This document shows, one piece after another, positions 37,060 to 48,755 of a stretch of DNA of 64,000 nt. The notes below the pieces were generated by a model. It did not search any database. It was not told the DNA's origin and saw only the letters and a list, made by a program, of their open reading frames with translations. Numbering within the stretch: position 1 is the stretch's first letter; each line of letters opens with the position of its first letter. The translations under genes were made by a program, and so were the position numbers. The DNA is from Strobilurus pachycystidiatus (lineage: Eukaryota > Basidiomycota > Agaricomycetes > Agaricales > Physalacriaceae), in NCBI GenBank assembly GCA_019915135.1, contig JAHLMK010000003.1, forward strand, positions 682,001-746,000, written 5' to 3'.

Positions 37060-39383
37060 ATGTCGGCCCCCGAGTACGTGATTTTCCGGCTCTTTCCACG
37101 CGTCGCTTAAACTTTTTCCAGGCTCACTCCCACCCCTGCTTTTGATCCCAATACCGTTCAACCCTTTCGTCGCGGATGGGCCAAGGGCGGTCGCAAATCA
37201 ATGCTCGAAGACGGCATGGACGGCTACATCGCGGCGCGTCGCAAGGGCAAGTCTCAAGCGACAGAATACGCGGACACCATCTTCAACGCAATGTGTGTCA
37301 AATTCCCTTGGGATCTCCCCATGGATCAGGAGCCTCCTGCCATCCTGCCGACATCTCCTTCTGACTCAGAACTTTCTTCGTCGGAACGCGATCGGAAGCG
37401 TGCACTGTTGGATAGGCTCTCTACAGTGCGTCATTTCCGTATTTACAGGCTTGTCTGACGCGTCTTTTCTATCAGGGTATACGGAACTATTACGAGACGC
37501 GTTGGTCCAAGGCTACTCCCGTCGCCAAAATGTCGAAAGCTCAAGTTGGCAAGGATCCCATCGCTGCCATTCTCTGCAAAGTTGCCGGATTCGACATTAC
37601 ACGTAAACGCGCTCGTACTGCGATGCAGCTGTGGATGAAGGAAGGTTTCCCATCGATCAAGAAAGAGTTTGATGAAGAGTTCGTCGAAACGGGCAAGGAC
37701 GCGCGGAGGGGCCGAATCAACGAGGTCGCTAGCTACGCGAGTGAAGTCTGGGAACAACTTCCGGCCTCCGAACAAACACTCTGGAAGCAACGCGCCAAAC
37801 AGGATGCCCTCGACGTCGCTGCTGCCAAAGCGACAGCTCAGGAACAACTTCAATTGTTATCACCCGAGGAAACGCAAGCGTAATGTCTTCGCTTCCGAAA
37901 TCTGACATTGACACTGACACGAGCCTTTATTTAGCGCCCTAGACTCGCTCGCTGGTACGCTTCAGCCCCTCCTGGAAGGCTTGTCTACGGTCCTGGGAGG
38001 AAACATCGCCTTTTCGTGGTGCGGTCCCGAACCCCGAAAAGGTGGGCAAGTAAATGTCATCACGTACGTTGTTTCTCGCATGGCACTTTCATTGGTCTGA
38101 TTAATTTATTTACATAGGATCAACGTCGGTACAAATTCCGCCCCAGCCCCGAAGAGCTTCCACGAAGCAGATGGTGACGTCGGCAAGCGTCGGTTCAAGA
38201 CGTACGAGGCTGCCATAGGTGAATTTGGCATGTCGTGCTTTTGTAAGTCTTATTTCTGTCTTATTTGCTTCATATGTTCTCTAATAAATCACCCAGCTTA
38301 CGACCAACAACGCGCGCGCTCCTTGCCTGACTTAGATATGCCCAACACGCTCCCCTGGTTTGTGCGACAGCCAAACCCGTGGCATCAGCAGCCGGCATCA
38401 GTTCCACCGGCTGAATCTTTGTCCCCGGACTCTGTTTCCAAACCGACCACCACGCCTTCTCCATCCGAAGACGCCACGAAACGCACCAAACGTAAACGCT
38501 CATCGAAGGCGACGAACCCGCGCAAGAAGTCCTCTCCCACAACCCCTGCTGTTGACTCCGCCGCTGCCGACGACGACGACGACGACGACGTTGAAAACCT
38601 CCCGGCGCCATCTGGACCTTCCACGCGCACTCGCGGCAGTGTTCCTACTTCCAAGACGCTGCCCCAGCTGCTCTTCGGGCTGTTCTGACAGATGTCACCA
38701 ACTCGTACATCGACCCTGCTCTGATGGATGCTTCTAATGCAGAAGTGCTGTCATTCGTCCCGACTTGTGGGCCGAACGATTCCCCGCACCCATTCGCCAA
38801 CCTGAACATTCCCTCTCCGTGTCCACCCCCACATGCTCCTCCCGCGCAGTCTATGTCTTCGGACGCGGACTCTTCACCAGCACCAAACTCCGCACATCCC
38901 GAGTATCTTGTAGACGGCTGCGCCTACCTGAAGTCGTTCTCGCTTGGCGGCGTGTGGTTGGGGCTTCTCTCGACGTACGTCAAGACTGAAGAAGCGCTTC
39001 AATTCAGCTCAGGGAAGCCTATCCCCGCCAATCGCATCCGCCCTCCCTCCATCCAGGACTGGATCAAAAATGCTCGACGCGAGGACTATCGTCCTCACCT
39101 CCCTTCCCGCTCGCTGGCGGACCAGTTCTGGCCGTGGTGGGCCAGTATACAACCGGCATGGCGCCAGGTCTCCGCTCGCGATGTCCCGTTCCGTGACATC
39201 CATCGTCCCGATCCTGCTGGGCAAGACTGGGGCAAGTTACGTACGAGCGGGATCAATGGGTACCTTTCGGTTCTCGCCTTCCTGGCGTGGTGGGGCGAGG
39301 CGTGCGGAGAAGACGTGCTGAGCCGCGGGGAATGGGAATTTGCGGTCGCCGATATCGAGTGGGTCTTGTGCAGTATTATTTAA
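37060..39383 (+). pseudogene. KDZ-associated HMG-box-like protein with one frameshift
   Basis: Exons 37060..37073, 37122..37425, 37476..37879, 37935..38063, 38118..38242 and 38297..39383. Recognisable parts are RRGWAKGGRKSMLEDG near the start, an HMG-box-like helical region (RTAMQLWMKEGFPSIKK then SEVWEQLPASEQTLWKQRA), a beta-like segment NIAFSWCGPEPRKGGQV, an acidic Asp run, and a conserved tail (YLKSFSLGGVW, DQFWPWWASIQPAWRQV). The frame reads through TSKTLPQLLFGLF to a stop at 38688, while the expected continuation (AALRAVLTDVTNSYIDP) lies in another frame. One extra C in the CCCC run near 38662 would join them, so this is a one-base deletion or a sequencing error. HMG-like proteins of KDZ elements probably bind DNA. 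Confidence 0.65.
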
Positions 39384-39499
39384 GTCTGTATCTTGTCTTG
39401 TAGCATTGCTCTAGTGTCTCCTCTCTCTTGCGAACATTTATGTATCATTTACCGTAATATTTTATCTGTATGTTACACTTGGCAAAGAAATAATTTATA

Positions 39500-39810
39500 A
39501 GAAAAAACAGAAAGCATGGAACTTAGGATAGGACAAAAGACATAGAGAACAATGGCACCACGGCGGCATTAATTGCGCGGCTCGGAATCGTTGATGGAAA
39601 ATTAGTTGCGAGAACGAAAAAGCATGCGGTGAAATTATGGCGGCCCACTACGCAGTGGTCATGACACCACTGAGCCTCAAGACCACTCCGTGAGTGGGCC
39701 GCGAGTACAGACAAACTTTCTGGGCCAAAGCTGTTACCACCAGTAGTCGGATCGAACCCGTTAATTAAGCCAGGGGCGCGATCAGCTACGCAATCTCAAT
39801 ATCACGGGCT
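39500..39810 (-). repeat. Possible tRNA-derived SINE or MITE with hairpin
   Basis: On the minus strand TAGCTGATCGCG (A-box-like) is followed about 27 bp later by GGGTTCGATCC (B-box-like), as in Pol III promoters, but no tRNA cloverleaf can be drawn. Downstream on the same strand, a ten-base inverted repeat (GCGGCCCACT at 39640-39649 and AGTGGGCCGC at 39693-39702) makes a hairpin. Both features together suggest a short non-autonomous repeat. Confidence 0.3.
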
Positions 39811-40138
39811 AGTCACATCAAAGTGACATCGGCTCTTTTGTGCACTCCTCCGACGCGACTCAACCACTCTGTGCTGGGTGCTCGGTCACTCTGCCGTCTT
39901 GGCAATGGCCTGGCACTACCACACTCGTCTCTTATTCGCACTCCGAGCGAATTCAACACTCTACGCAATGCTCAAGACGCCAGCTAGCATAGTCTATCTG
40001 TAGGGTTCCGACCACTTCGCTTGCCTATCCTTCAATATTGGTTTCATCGCCTTCGGATAGCGTCGAAATCACTCCCTGGATGTGACTCTTTCTACTGGGA
40101 CTTGCCCCAGATTTCTGACTTGGGCCGCTCGGGCGTTC

Positions 40139-40522
40139 TCATTTCGGTCCAATAGAAGTCCAGTCAACGCTGGCGCCGCATTTTGCTATACAATTCATCG
40201 CATCTCCTCGTATTTTCCTCGGACATTGATGAAACTCACTTTTAGTATGTCCTTTACAATTCTGACCGACGGTTTCTCTGATTTCTCAATAGTGCGCGAG
40301 ACCGGTATAAAGGTCCAATATAAGTCCAATATAAGTCCAATCGGGTCCAATGAACGTTTCTTATCCCGCGATCGCCATTTCACGTAGCTATAGGCTTCCT
40401 CACCACTTGTAGCTTCTCAAAAATAACAACAATTCATGTTTTAATCCCTTCAATAATAGTCCACAGTGAGAATATTTTTTTTAGCGGGACAATGTATTTC
40501 GGTCCAATAGAAGTCCAATGAT
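40139..40522. repeat. Repeated AAGTCCAAT motifs upstream of the MGRK gene
   Basis: ATTTCGGTCCAATAGAAGTC occurs in two direct copies near 40140 and 40496, and between them the run GGTCCAATATAAGTCCAATA then TAAGTCCAATCGGGTCCAAT at 40312-40351 repeats the same core. Repeated TCCAAT/ATTGGA cores before a gene could be regulatory or transposase-binding sites; that is inference. Confidence 0.6.
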
Positions 40523-40699
40523 CTCAGATGCTAAGGCAATACCCTTAGAAAGTTGCTGCTTTCGTTCGCTCACCCAACACGCCCACCACCCGCACTTCTA
40601 CTAACCACTGCCATTCCCTTTCCAAGTCAGTACACTTCCTCTCTGCTTACGCGGCTCTGTTCTCACGCTCTTTTCTCTTGCCAGGACACCGACGACGCC

Positions 40700-41380
40700 A
40701 TGGGACGCAAGAAACTGTATGAGACTCCCGAGCTCAAGCGCGAGGCAGAGCGCGCCAAGCGTCTACGTTGGCACCATAAGTATGTGCTCATCCCACAATA
40801 TTGCCGAATCTTATCTCACAACGCTGCAGAAATCGCGACACCCAGCTGGCCGCCATGAGGCGACGGTACGACGACAAAGCCGCTGAGAAGGGAACTCAAC
40901 GGCGCAAACAATCCATTCAAGCTGCGGCGGATACAAAGTGCGTATATAGCGAGTCGCCGTCTCTGCTTGTGGGTATTAATGTTCTCTTGCAGATATTTTG
41001 ACGAGGGCCTCTGCAAGCGCCTCCTTCGACGCCTCCGGCTCATGGACGGAGAATTACGAAGCGATACCGCCAATTCCCTGGTCGCTTTCTGTGGAGACGC
41101 CGTCAGGGAATACGAACAGCGCGGCCATTTACCAGGCTTGCAGTATCTCATGGAGCTCGAGACGTTGTATTCCACGAAAAGGCAACAGGCGGCGGATCTC
41201 ACCGATCAGCTCTACGGCGAGGTCGGGGTCAGCCACCAGTACTGGAAGGATGCCGAGGCAATACGCAAGCGTTTTCAGCTCATGCACGACTACCTTCAAG
41301 ACATCCATAACATCGCGCAGCACGACAAACTCCTGACCTTCAAACGTCGCAGCAAACTCCTTTTCCAAAAGCTGGATTAG
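40700..41380 (+). CDS. Small basic MGRK-type protein, 191 aa, inside the KDZ element
   Basis: Exons 40700..40779, 40830..40937 and 40993..41380 give 191 aa. It begins MGRKKLYETPELKREAER, is highly basic to about residue 63, and then has a helical, acidic-basic C-terminal part (YFDEGLCKRLLRRLRL, QYWKDAEAIRKRF). It is paralogous to 151..826 in opening, exon lengths and intron phases, while the C-terminal halves have diverged almost beyond recognition. It is probably an element-encoded nucleic-acid-binding accessory protein (inference). Confidence 0.7.
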
Positions 41381-41722
41381 ACGGCCGGCTTCCTTCCCAC
41401 ATGCGTCCATTGTCTACAGACCTGCGTATCTCTACTTGTAGGCCGTGACTGTTCTATATATTCGACAGTGCCGTTCCGTATGCCCGCTTGTTCTGCCTGC
41501 GCCTCATTACTACGTAATCGTGCGCCAGGAATCGCGCGAAGCCTCTGGCCTGCCACGGGTCCGTCGCGTTGTCGACCGGTCTGCCGCTCCTGCCTGACAG
41601 CTGAGTTCTGCTCGGTGGGTCGGAGTCTAGAGGCGGCCAGCACCCGTCTACAAAAGGTGTGAAACCTTAATTTCTTCACTATCCTCCCCATCTCATCACC
41701 TACCCTCAGCGCGTCCGTAACC

Positions 41723-42571
41723 ATGTCAAGACAAAGTATTTTCGCGCCGCCTCCCTTGCCCACGGTATGCCCGTTGCCAATCCGCGTCTGTTTCCTTCCA
41801 TGCTCATTATCATCGCGTAGGGTTTCAGCGGCGAGGAAAGGATATTTTTCCTCGACTGGTCCCGCGAGCTCAGGCGCCGTATCTTGTGTGGCCGCGAGGT
41901 CGCCGACTTCAAGACGCGCTTTGAGCTCGCGTATGAGATTGAATTTCGCCAGCCTCGCCTAATCGACGAGACCCAAGCCGATTATGAGGCGCGCATGCTG
42001 GTCCGCAAAAGGGTATGTCCATTGCCAGTCTCTTTCGTGAAACGCGTCCTTAAACCTTCCAAAGCGACTTCGGTTAGGCATGACCTGGGCCTCACGCATG
42101 CAATCCCTCAAGAAGACGCCGGCTGGCCTCTGGGTTGCGGTTGATCGGCATGCGCGTCCCTTCACGCCTGTCTGTCCACGTCCCCGTCCCCGTCCACTGA
42201 GACGACCCGCTCCTCCTGTTGCTGTCGCGTCTCCCGTCGGCACCCCGCCCGCTGCTTTTGACCTGGACGACAACGACGCGTCGTCCGGCTGCCCATCACC
42301 GGAATCCTCTCCCCTTCGATTCACCTCCACCTCCGATCCTTCTGATGGAGAGCTGTCCGACCTGGATCTGGAGCACGCGTACGAGAGCGAAGCCACCACT
42401 GCTGTTGGCCCGGACGATGAGGAAAAGGAGGTGGAGGACCCGGCCTTCACCGCTACCGTGGCCGCGTACATTGCCGGAGCACGGGCTACTGGCTCGCAAC
42501 GTCCCCGAGGGATTGTCAAGGCTGCCCGAGCCCTTCGTCCCAATAGTCCTGTCTGGGGACCCGAGTTTTGA
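41723..42571 (+). CDS. Unrecognised 246-aa protein of the KDZ element
   Basis: Exons 41723..41764, 41821..42012 and 42065..42571 join in frame; the third exon must start at the AAAG|CGA acceptor at 42064, since the TTAG at 42077 would put a stop in frame. The N-terminal half is helical and charged (GEERIFFLDWSRELRRRI, FKTRFELAYEIEF), the middle is proline- and arginine-rich, and the C-terminal third is acidic and low in complexity. I recognise no family. Its place between the MGRK gene and the other element genes makes it a likely passenger or transposition factor. Confidence 0.6.
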
Positions 42572-42740
42572 GTACATATATCCACTCGTCTTATTTATCC
42601 GTCGTATCTATCGCTTCCATTTTATCTATATTTCGTCGCTTGTATCTTGTCGTTGTATGCCTACCTTTTTATCATTTTAACTTTACTAGCTTTTAATTGA
42701 TTCAAGACAATTCAATTCATCTTGTACATAATGTGTGAGA

Positions 42741-43200
42741 TCAATTCCAACTATTATGCAAATGCTTCCAGCCGCGTTGCCTGCGCGGCGTGAATGGCCA
42801 TCCTCCACGAGACGGGACCCCATTTTTCCAATCCTCCCCCCAGCCAATCCAAGGATCCATCGGATCATGCAGCGTGAGCGTCCCCATCCGGTATGTTGCC
42901 ATACCCAGATCATCGTCGTATTGGAGCTCTTTCTCCTCGCGAACCGGGTCATAATGCAGGTGCAAGAACGACAATCCACACTGAAAGAGATAAAATTAGT
43001 AAGTCTTTGGCATTGAGATGGGACCATACCTCGTTCACGATATTGCAAAGCCCCGCCGTCTCGGGGAATCGGTAGGTGAAGTCGGACATGATCCACTCGC
43101 TGTAATGCGAGTCGCGCTCGGGATCGTCATGGTTCACATGAAACGTGACGAGGTATTCGAGCATGTACTTGGCTTGATCGCGCGTGAACACAAAGGCCAT
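42741..43200 (-). CDS. Unrecognised 136-aa protein of the KDZ element, minus strand
   Basis: Exons on the minus strand are 43200..43030 and 42980..42741, with a 49-nt GT..AG intron. It starts MAFVFTRDQAKYMLEYLVTF and ends with a tryptophan-rich tail (DPWIGWGEDWKNGVP, GWKHLHNSWN). No family is recognised. It is the only gene of the element on this strand and is divergent from the 83-aa gene, about 200 bp apart. Confidence 0.55.
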
Positions 43201-43398
43201 TCTGGAAACATATCGGATCAGTGATCTTAGGAGAGAGAGGCACAGCGTACTGATAGGGTTGGAGGTGATAGCGGGGATAAAGGAGCGTAATCAAGCCTAA
43301 CGGACAGTTCGTCTCTGCCTCGAGTCGAGGGCGAAGCCAAACAAGGCCAGCCGTTCGACGAAGGAAGGCCTAGGAAGGTCTTACCAACACCCACCACC

Positions 43399-43750
43399 AT
43401 GACCGTCAGCAAGTCTGAAGACATCAAGGCCGATCCGCCGTAAGTCTAACGCTCTCTCTCTTTGATAGCCTTGCCAACTATCACCGCAGACAAAACGTCC
43501 TTATTGCCGTTGACGGAAACTTTCGCCTCAAGAGCATAAAGTCCATCGACTATGTAAGGGGAGAACGGTAAGCTTAGTCTTTTCTTGTCCAGGTACTTTA
43601 CTGATCGTATTCGCCAGTCTGTTTGCGGAGCCCGTCATTCCCGACGACCTCTGGAGCCAGATAGTATGCTCGTACGATGTGATATGCACCGGCGGAGGAC
43701 CTTGCAAATGTGTTTGCCACTTGAAGATGGTGGCTGTGGAGGCAGGGTAG
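43399..43750 (+). CDS. Unrecognised 83-aa protein of the KDZ element
   Basis: Exons 43399..43439, 43490..43567 and 43618..43750 give 83 aa: MTVSKSEDIKADPP, then NVLIAVDGNFRLKS, RLFAEPVIPDDLW and a cysteine-bearing tail CTGGGPCKCVCHLK. The phrase IAVDGNFRLK recalls the first catalytic strand of KDZ transposases (IVAIDANFRLK in this element) but nothing else of the transposase follows, so the likeness may be chance. The function is unknown. Confidence 0.5.
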
Positions 43751-43920
43751 TATTACTGCGATTGTGTATTTTGTGCACTGCATCGTTTGCTGCTCCGCCC
43801 TTGTGTTCCGTTCCGAGAGTTCATTTCGGAGGTTTTGATATTGAAAATATATTATGCCATCATCGGTTATCAAACTCAAATCGATCTGACTAAGCAGCCT
43901 CTACTTTCGCTTGGGCCACC

Positions 43921-44639
43921 ATGTACACTAGCCATCTCAAGATTGACGTCGAGCTACACGGAAGCCGACTCATCAAGCAAAGGTGGATGAGCATGGATTG
44001 CGCTGCCCGCGACACCAAGCGGTACGACTGTCCTCAAGTCAAACCGCCCCCTTCCGCGGAGGATATTCTCAAGGCGCGTGGCTCTCTTCGAGGGTATATC
44101 CAGCGACATGGTTACTTGGTTCTTTCCGAGATAACCTTTGCCGGTCAGTACTATGTTACTCCAGCAAAGGTGATTGCTTACCGTTGTCAGAGGATGAGCT
44201 TCTGTGCGAGCTCGACGCACCGGTTGAAGGAATGGAAAAAGACAAGGGTAAATCACAGGCCAAGAATCAAGGTGCGTACTTGACGCTCAAAGGAGCAGCT
44301 TCCCATTGACGATTTCATTGCTCCCAGAAGAATGTCCCGTTGATGCTGAAATGTATCGCTTCTTGGAGAACTGCGGTCGGTTGGAATGGATACCAGCCTT
44401 TGTACAGATGGGATGTACCGACGCGCTATCTCTGCGCATCCTCGCAGCCGGTAAGTCCATTCCCACCAGGCGCCTGATTTTTCAAACTCATGGGGTGTAT
44501 TCTAGGAATTGATGATGCTACGCATATACCCTGGCTGTTATCATACGCTCTGCCTGACATCCCTCAAGGGTCGTACGAGCACCGTGCTTTTCTGATGCTT
44601 CTCGACGGATTTCTCCAATCCAGCCGTCCTTATCAGTAG
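43921..44639 (+). CDS. SAM-like helical protein of the KDZ element, 178 aa
   Basis: Exons 43921..44093, 44165..44271, 44328..44450 and 44506..44639 give 537 nt in frame. The C-terminal half (MYRFLENCGRLEWIPAFVQM then LSLRILAAGIDDATHIPWLL) has the spacing of a SAM-like helical bundle, a protein-interaction fold; this assignment is tentative. The first intron uses GTATAT at 44094 and joins LRG to KGDCLPLSEDELL. It lies 160 bp upstream of the transposase gene on the same strand. Confidence 0.5.
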
Positions 44640-44799
44640 TGTTACCGAGATTGTTCTGATTTTGTTTTCAAATATATTTTATCTTATGGTCGATAGCCGA
44701 TGCCCCGAATGCCCGAGTCCGATTCCAAGACGTAAGAGCCTGGTTCGTTGACACGCCCATGGCCCAGCTTCGCTCCTTTGGTCCCCCGCTCTCGCGATC

Positions 44800-47700
44800 A
44801 TGCTCAGAAAATCAGGAGGCAAGAAGCGTCCTCTCAAAGCAGTTCGTGCCGACGACAGCGAGGATGACAATGACCTCAACGTCGTCCAAGGGCGCACCGT
44901 AAATCTCTCCAAGGACGGCAGGCGCATTATATCTTCCGCTGCAAGCTCATGTGCCCGAGGCGAAGGGCCGTCCGGCGAAGCGCTGGTATGGACAAATCGC
45001 TTCTATCCCCCGGAGCCTACCATCTGCAAAACGCGTCGTTACGCGAACTCGGTATCCTTATTTGCCCCATTCCCCCCACCCCATCTGATAATTTTAAAGG
45101 ACCAAAATATGCTCTGTTGGGTCGGTGACGGGAGACCACAGGAGAGCTTGGAGGAAATGACGCGCCTGGAAGGTCTTGGGAGTCGCACCCCATCCAGCGA
45201 GGTACCGGCGTCTCTACCGTGCCATACCTGCTATGACGGTCTGCGGGAGATAGTTCCGGGCGAGGCGGTGTATCGCTGTGAGGACTGCTGGGGGACTTTT
45301 ACGGAGTGTTGGAGCTGTCTGTTGCGGACTCATCAACGAAATCCTCTTCATCGAATAGAGGTACGCGTCTCTTCTTCCTTGTTTTCCTCTCTCACATCCC
45401 TTCTATTTTAGAAATGGAACGGCGTCTCCTACGATCCAGTTACTCTCCAAAAGCTCGGTTTACGCGTCCTATTCGGACACGACGACATAAACTTCTGCGT
45501 GAACCCTCAGCCGGCGCCGCATGATTTCACTCTCGTTCATGACAACGGTGTCCACAAGGTGTCTGCTGATTTCTGTGGCTGCACACAGCGCACCCCTACT
45601 CGCATTCAAATGCTTCGTACAGAGGTGTGGCCCGCGACCACCCGCCATCCCAAGACCGGTTGTACGCTCCGAGGACTTGAATTCTATGAGATGCTGGCTT
45701 CGTCCGGGAAGCTCAGCGTCTTCGAGTATTATCAGGCGCTAGAGAAATTGACCGACAATACTCGCACCCAGTTACCCAAGGTTCGTGTCACCTCCTCGAG
45801 AAAGCTAATTCTTGCATTGACATTGGGTTTATAGCCGCGCTATACAGCGCTCTTTCGCGTAGTCCGCCAATTCGGTCACATCAAATTGTTGAAACGCGCC
45901 GGCCGCGGCAATGTCGAGAATGGGCGCGCAACGACTCAGCCAGGCGAGCTTGCTCTTCGTTGCCTAGCCTGCCCGAGACCGGGCGTCAATCTGCCTCCAA
46001 ACTGGGAGTCTTTATCTCCCGACGAACAGTGAGTCAATTACGGCTTTCTTGTGGTTATATTTTTCTGATGCAAATCATTCAAGGTATTTGTATCGCATCA
46101 TCGTCGCCATAGATGCGAATTTTCGCTTGAAGAATCTTCGCAGACCAAGTACGCTGGACCCTGGACTGCATACGGGTTGGGCATACTTCGTCGAGAACAA
46201 GCCGTACCTTGAACACATCAGTAAATATCCGAAGCAAAAGGATGTAAGTCAAGTTATCATTGCCGCTCTGGCATTTGTTCTGATTCGTATGGTCCAGATT
46301 AGCTCTTGCGCTGGGTTCAAGACTCTCGCCCATGCCGAATCGAAAAATGCGACCGGTTTACGCTCAACTGGTGTGGGGATGGCTATCTGCGCGCGGCATG
46401 AGATGGTTCTCCCTAATGGCATCGGGGATCTACAGCGCGGAGAGAGGTACGGCAATGTTTGCTCTACGTTGCAAGAATTGACTGACACGGCAAACAGATA
46501 CTGTAATATGGATTATATCGCGCTCTCGGCCCTGCGCTCCACGAAGTTACGACAAATTTTCTTTTCTTACGACATCGTCTGCCAGTGGTCCATTCATTTC
46601 ATCGAACGCATGCGCGCCATGCCGGAGTGTCTGCACTTGCCAGACAAAATCGCTATAGCATGGGGTATTCCGAAATGTCACTGCAAGGGACACAAAATCG
46701 GTTGCCAGGTGATGTTCAGCATGAACGTGCAGGATGGGGTGGGCCGTACTTGCGGGGAAGGAATAGAGCGTACCTGGCCCAAACTGAATAACGCAGCGCC
46801 GTCGACCAAGGAGATGTTACCGGGTAGCAGGCACGACACCCTGGATCGACAGCTTGGAACTCATAATTGGGATAAGCTAGTGGATCTTGGTACGCAGCTT
46901 ACTCGTTGACTGGTCTCAATCTCATCCTTAATTTAGGGAAGTCTTTGCATCGAAAGGAATCGATCGCGGTAGTTGGAATGGCTCAACACGTCGGCGCCCA
47001 TGACGAGTTCACTCAAGCTTTACCGGAAGGGTGCGAGGCTCAATGGATCAAGCAAGTGGAGGAGTGGGAAGGCAATCACTCGTTAACCAACCCGTATTTC
47101 CTTCCAACTCGTCGTGAGTTCTCTATTAATCATGCGATCGAAGTCTTTCACTAATGCATGTGGTCAGATGCGACCGAGAGCAGCGTCAAGCAGATCATGG
47201 CCGAAGAGGAACGTAAAGAGGCAGCGACGGATGTTCCTCTCCACGAGACATCTCCCTCCGTCTGTATCAGCCTTGGCTTGTTGATCGAAGACCTTCAGTG
47301 CGTAAATTCTTGTTTCAATTCATCGTTTGACTAATTTCAACATTCTAGGCGCCGTGTCACATACCTCCTCGGAAGCGAAGACAGAGAGTATCCGGGAACC
47401 ATCAAAGAGATCCAAGACAAGCGGATCCTCCTCCAGAACCAGATCCGCCAGTTCCGAGAGCTTCAGGCGGTGTATATGCCGGGCGCAGCAGCCCAATTAA
47501 GAGAGTTGTCGGGAACACGAGAAGGAGACGTGGAAACGGAGACGTTGCTGCTCCCGTCGGCGCTGACCCCGAATGGTCGCGCAGTGGGGTGTCTGGGAGG
47601 AGTATTGGCCAAGGAGGACAAGCTTCGCGAGGCTCAGTGTCACGACGCTCTCGAGACAATTCGGTCCATGCAGCGCACGCGGAGAAGCGTTCGCAGCTTT

Positions 47701-48453
47701 CGAAAGAGGCATATCCGTGGTCAGCGACGAACAGGAAGAACCATGGCCATCCTTACCCGTCTCGAGGCAAAGTCCGACATGGCCGTCATAAAATACCGAG
47801 CAGCCCGCGCCGCGCTGGTTCAACTTCGGGGAAATGGGGCCTGGATGGCAACCTTGCGAGTACTCGAGGACAAGGACATTGCTTCGCTCGACAGTGGCGT
47901 TTTCGACACCGACGTGCCGGCGCAAAAGAAGAAGAAAACGGGGGTGAACGAGAGCGAGGTCCAATACGGGAGTGGAAGTCATCTGATTTCATGGATATGG
48001 TTGATGGAGAGCGCGCTGGGCAGCTTCGGCAAGGATGAGCTCCACGATTCAGTGAGGGTGGAGTGGTTAAAGAGCCGCGCGCGGGCAAGGAGTTGGACGC
48101 AGGAGGTAAAATTGATCGCAGAGGAGAAGCGGCGGACATTGGCGTCATTGGAGGCGGAAGCTCAGCAGTGGTTAGAGAGGGCAACGGGATGGACTGGCTT
48201 ATCAGTGGCTGCTGCGGGAGGAGTCAGGGCATATGCTCATCGACAATCGGGGGTCTACCAGCGGCTCGCAGACCACTTCCAGCGCATATGGTCGAAACCG
48301 TACAAAGCGCGCCAGCGGAAGATCCCCGATCGTATCGAGATGGTGGATGTGGCCGAGGAGGAGGAATCAGAGGATGGGTTGGAGGGAGAGGAGGGCCTGG
48401 CAGAGGCACGCCAGCTTGCCGCGAACGACGATGACCCGACTTTGGACGAATGA
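44800..48453 (+). CDS. CxC2-KDZ transposase, 1,062 aa, apparently intact
   Basis: Ten exons (44800..45051, 45100..45360, 45412..45780, 45835..46028, 46084..46243, 46298..46446, 46498..46889, 46937..47113, 47168..47297, 47349..48453) join to 3,189 nt. The CxC2 cysteine cluster is seen as CHTCYDGLREIVPG, YRCEDCW and ECWSCLLRTHQ. The KDZ catalytic core has the first Asp in IIVAIDANFRLK, the second in IFFSYDIVCQW and the Glu in GEGIERTWPKLN. Two introns (48 and 54 nt) keep the frame. The last exon is a long basic and coiled region ending in an acidic tail. KDZ transposases move large basidiomycete elements by a DDE mechanism. No lesion was seen, so the element may be able to move if its ends are intact. 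Confidence 0.88.
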
Positions 48454-48693
48454 GACTGCAGACATTTACACTACTTTTCGGACGCATCTAGACTACTTTC
48501 GGACTTTACGCTACTTCGGGCAGTATTTTAATTAATGGCTGCTATTTTTGGCATGAAACCCTGAGTTGACCCTTCGAGAGAATGACCGGGACCCTACGTT
48601 CAGCCGTGTTGGGCTTTGCAAGCCTCCCAGATGCAGGTAGTGGGTCTCCAGTGGTTATATCCACAGAGAATCAGGCCTTGGGGGTATTGGAAA

Positions 48694-48755
48694 GGTGTGG
48701 TTGTATCCACACAATATGGAAACTGGCTCTGTGGCTATATCCACTGGGTTTCCCC
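48694..48755. repeat. Putative right inverted terminal repeat of the KDZ element
   Basis: Reads GGTGTGGTTGTATCCACACA and ends GTGGCTATATCCACTGGG then TTTCCCC. It mirrors 36510-36570. A further CCAGTGGTTATATCCAC lies just inside at 48649. Confidence 0.45.

Larger units (their letters stand above)
36510..48755. mobile_element. Putative KDZ transposon, about 12.2 kb
   Basis: Between the two imperfect inverted repeats lie seven genes: an HMG-like gene, an MGRK-type gene, an unrecognised 246-aa gene, a 136-aa minus-strand gene, an 83-aa gene, a SAM-like 178-aa gene and an intact CxC2-KDZ transposase. HMG-like and cysteine-cluster companions are known passengers of basidiomycete KDZ transposons. 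I could not find a clear target-site duplication (left flank GTAAAATTA, right flank ATGCTCTG), so the ends are tentative. Confidence 0.5.
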
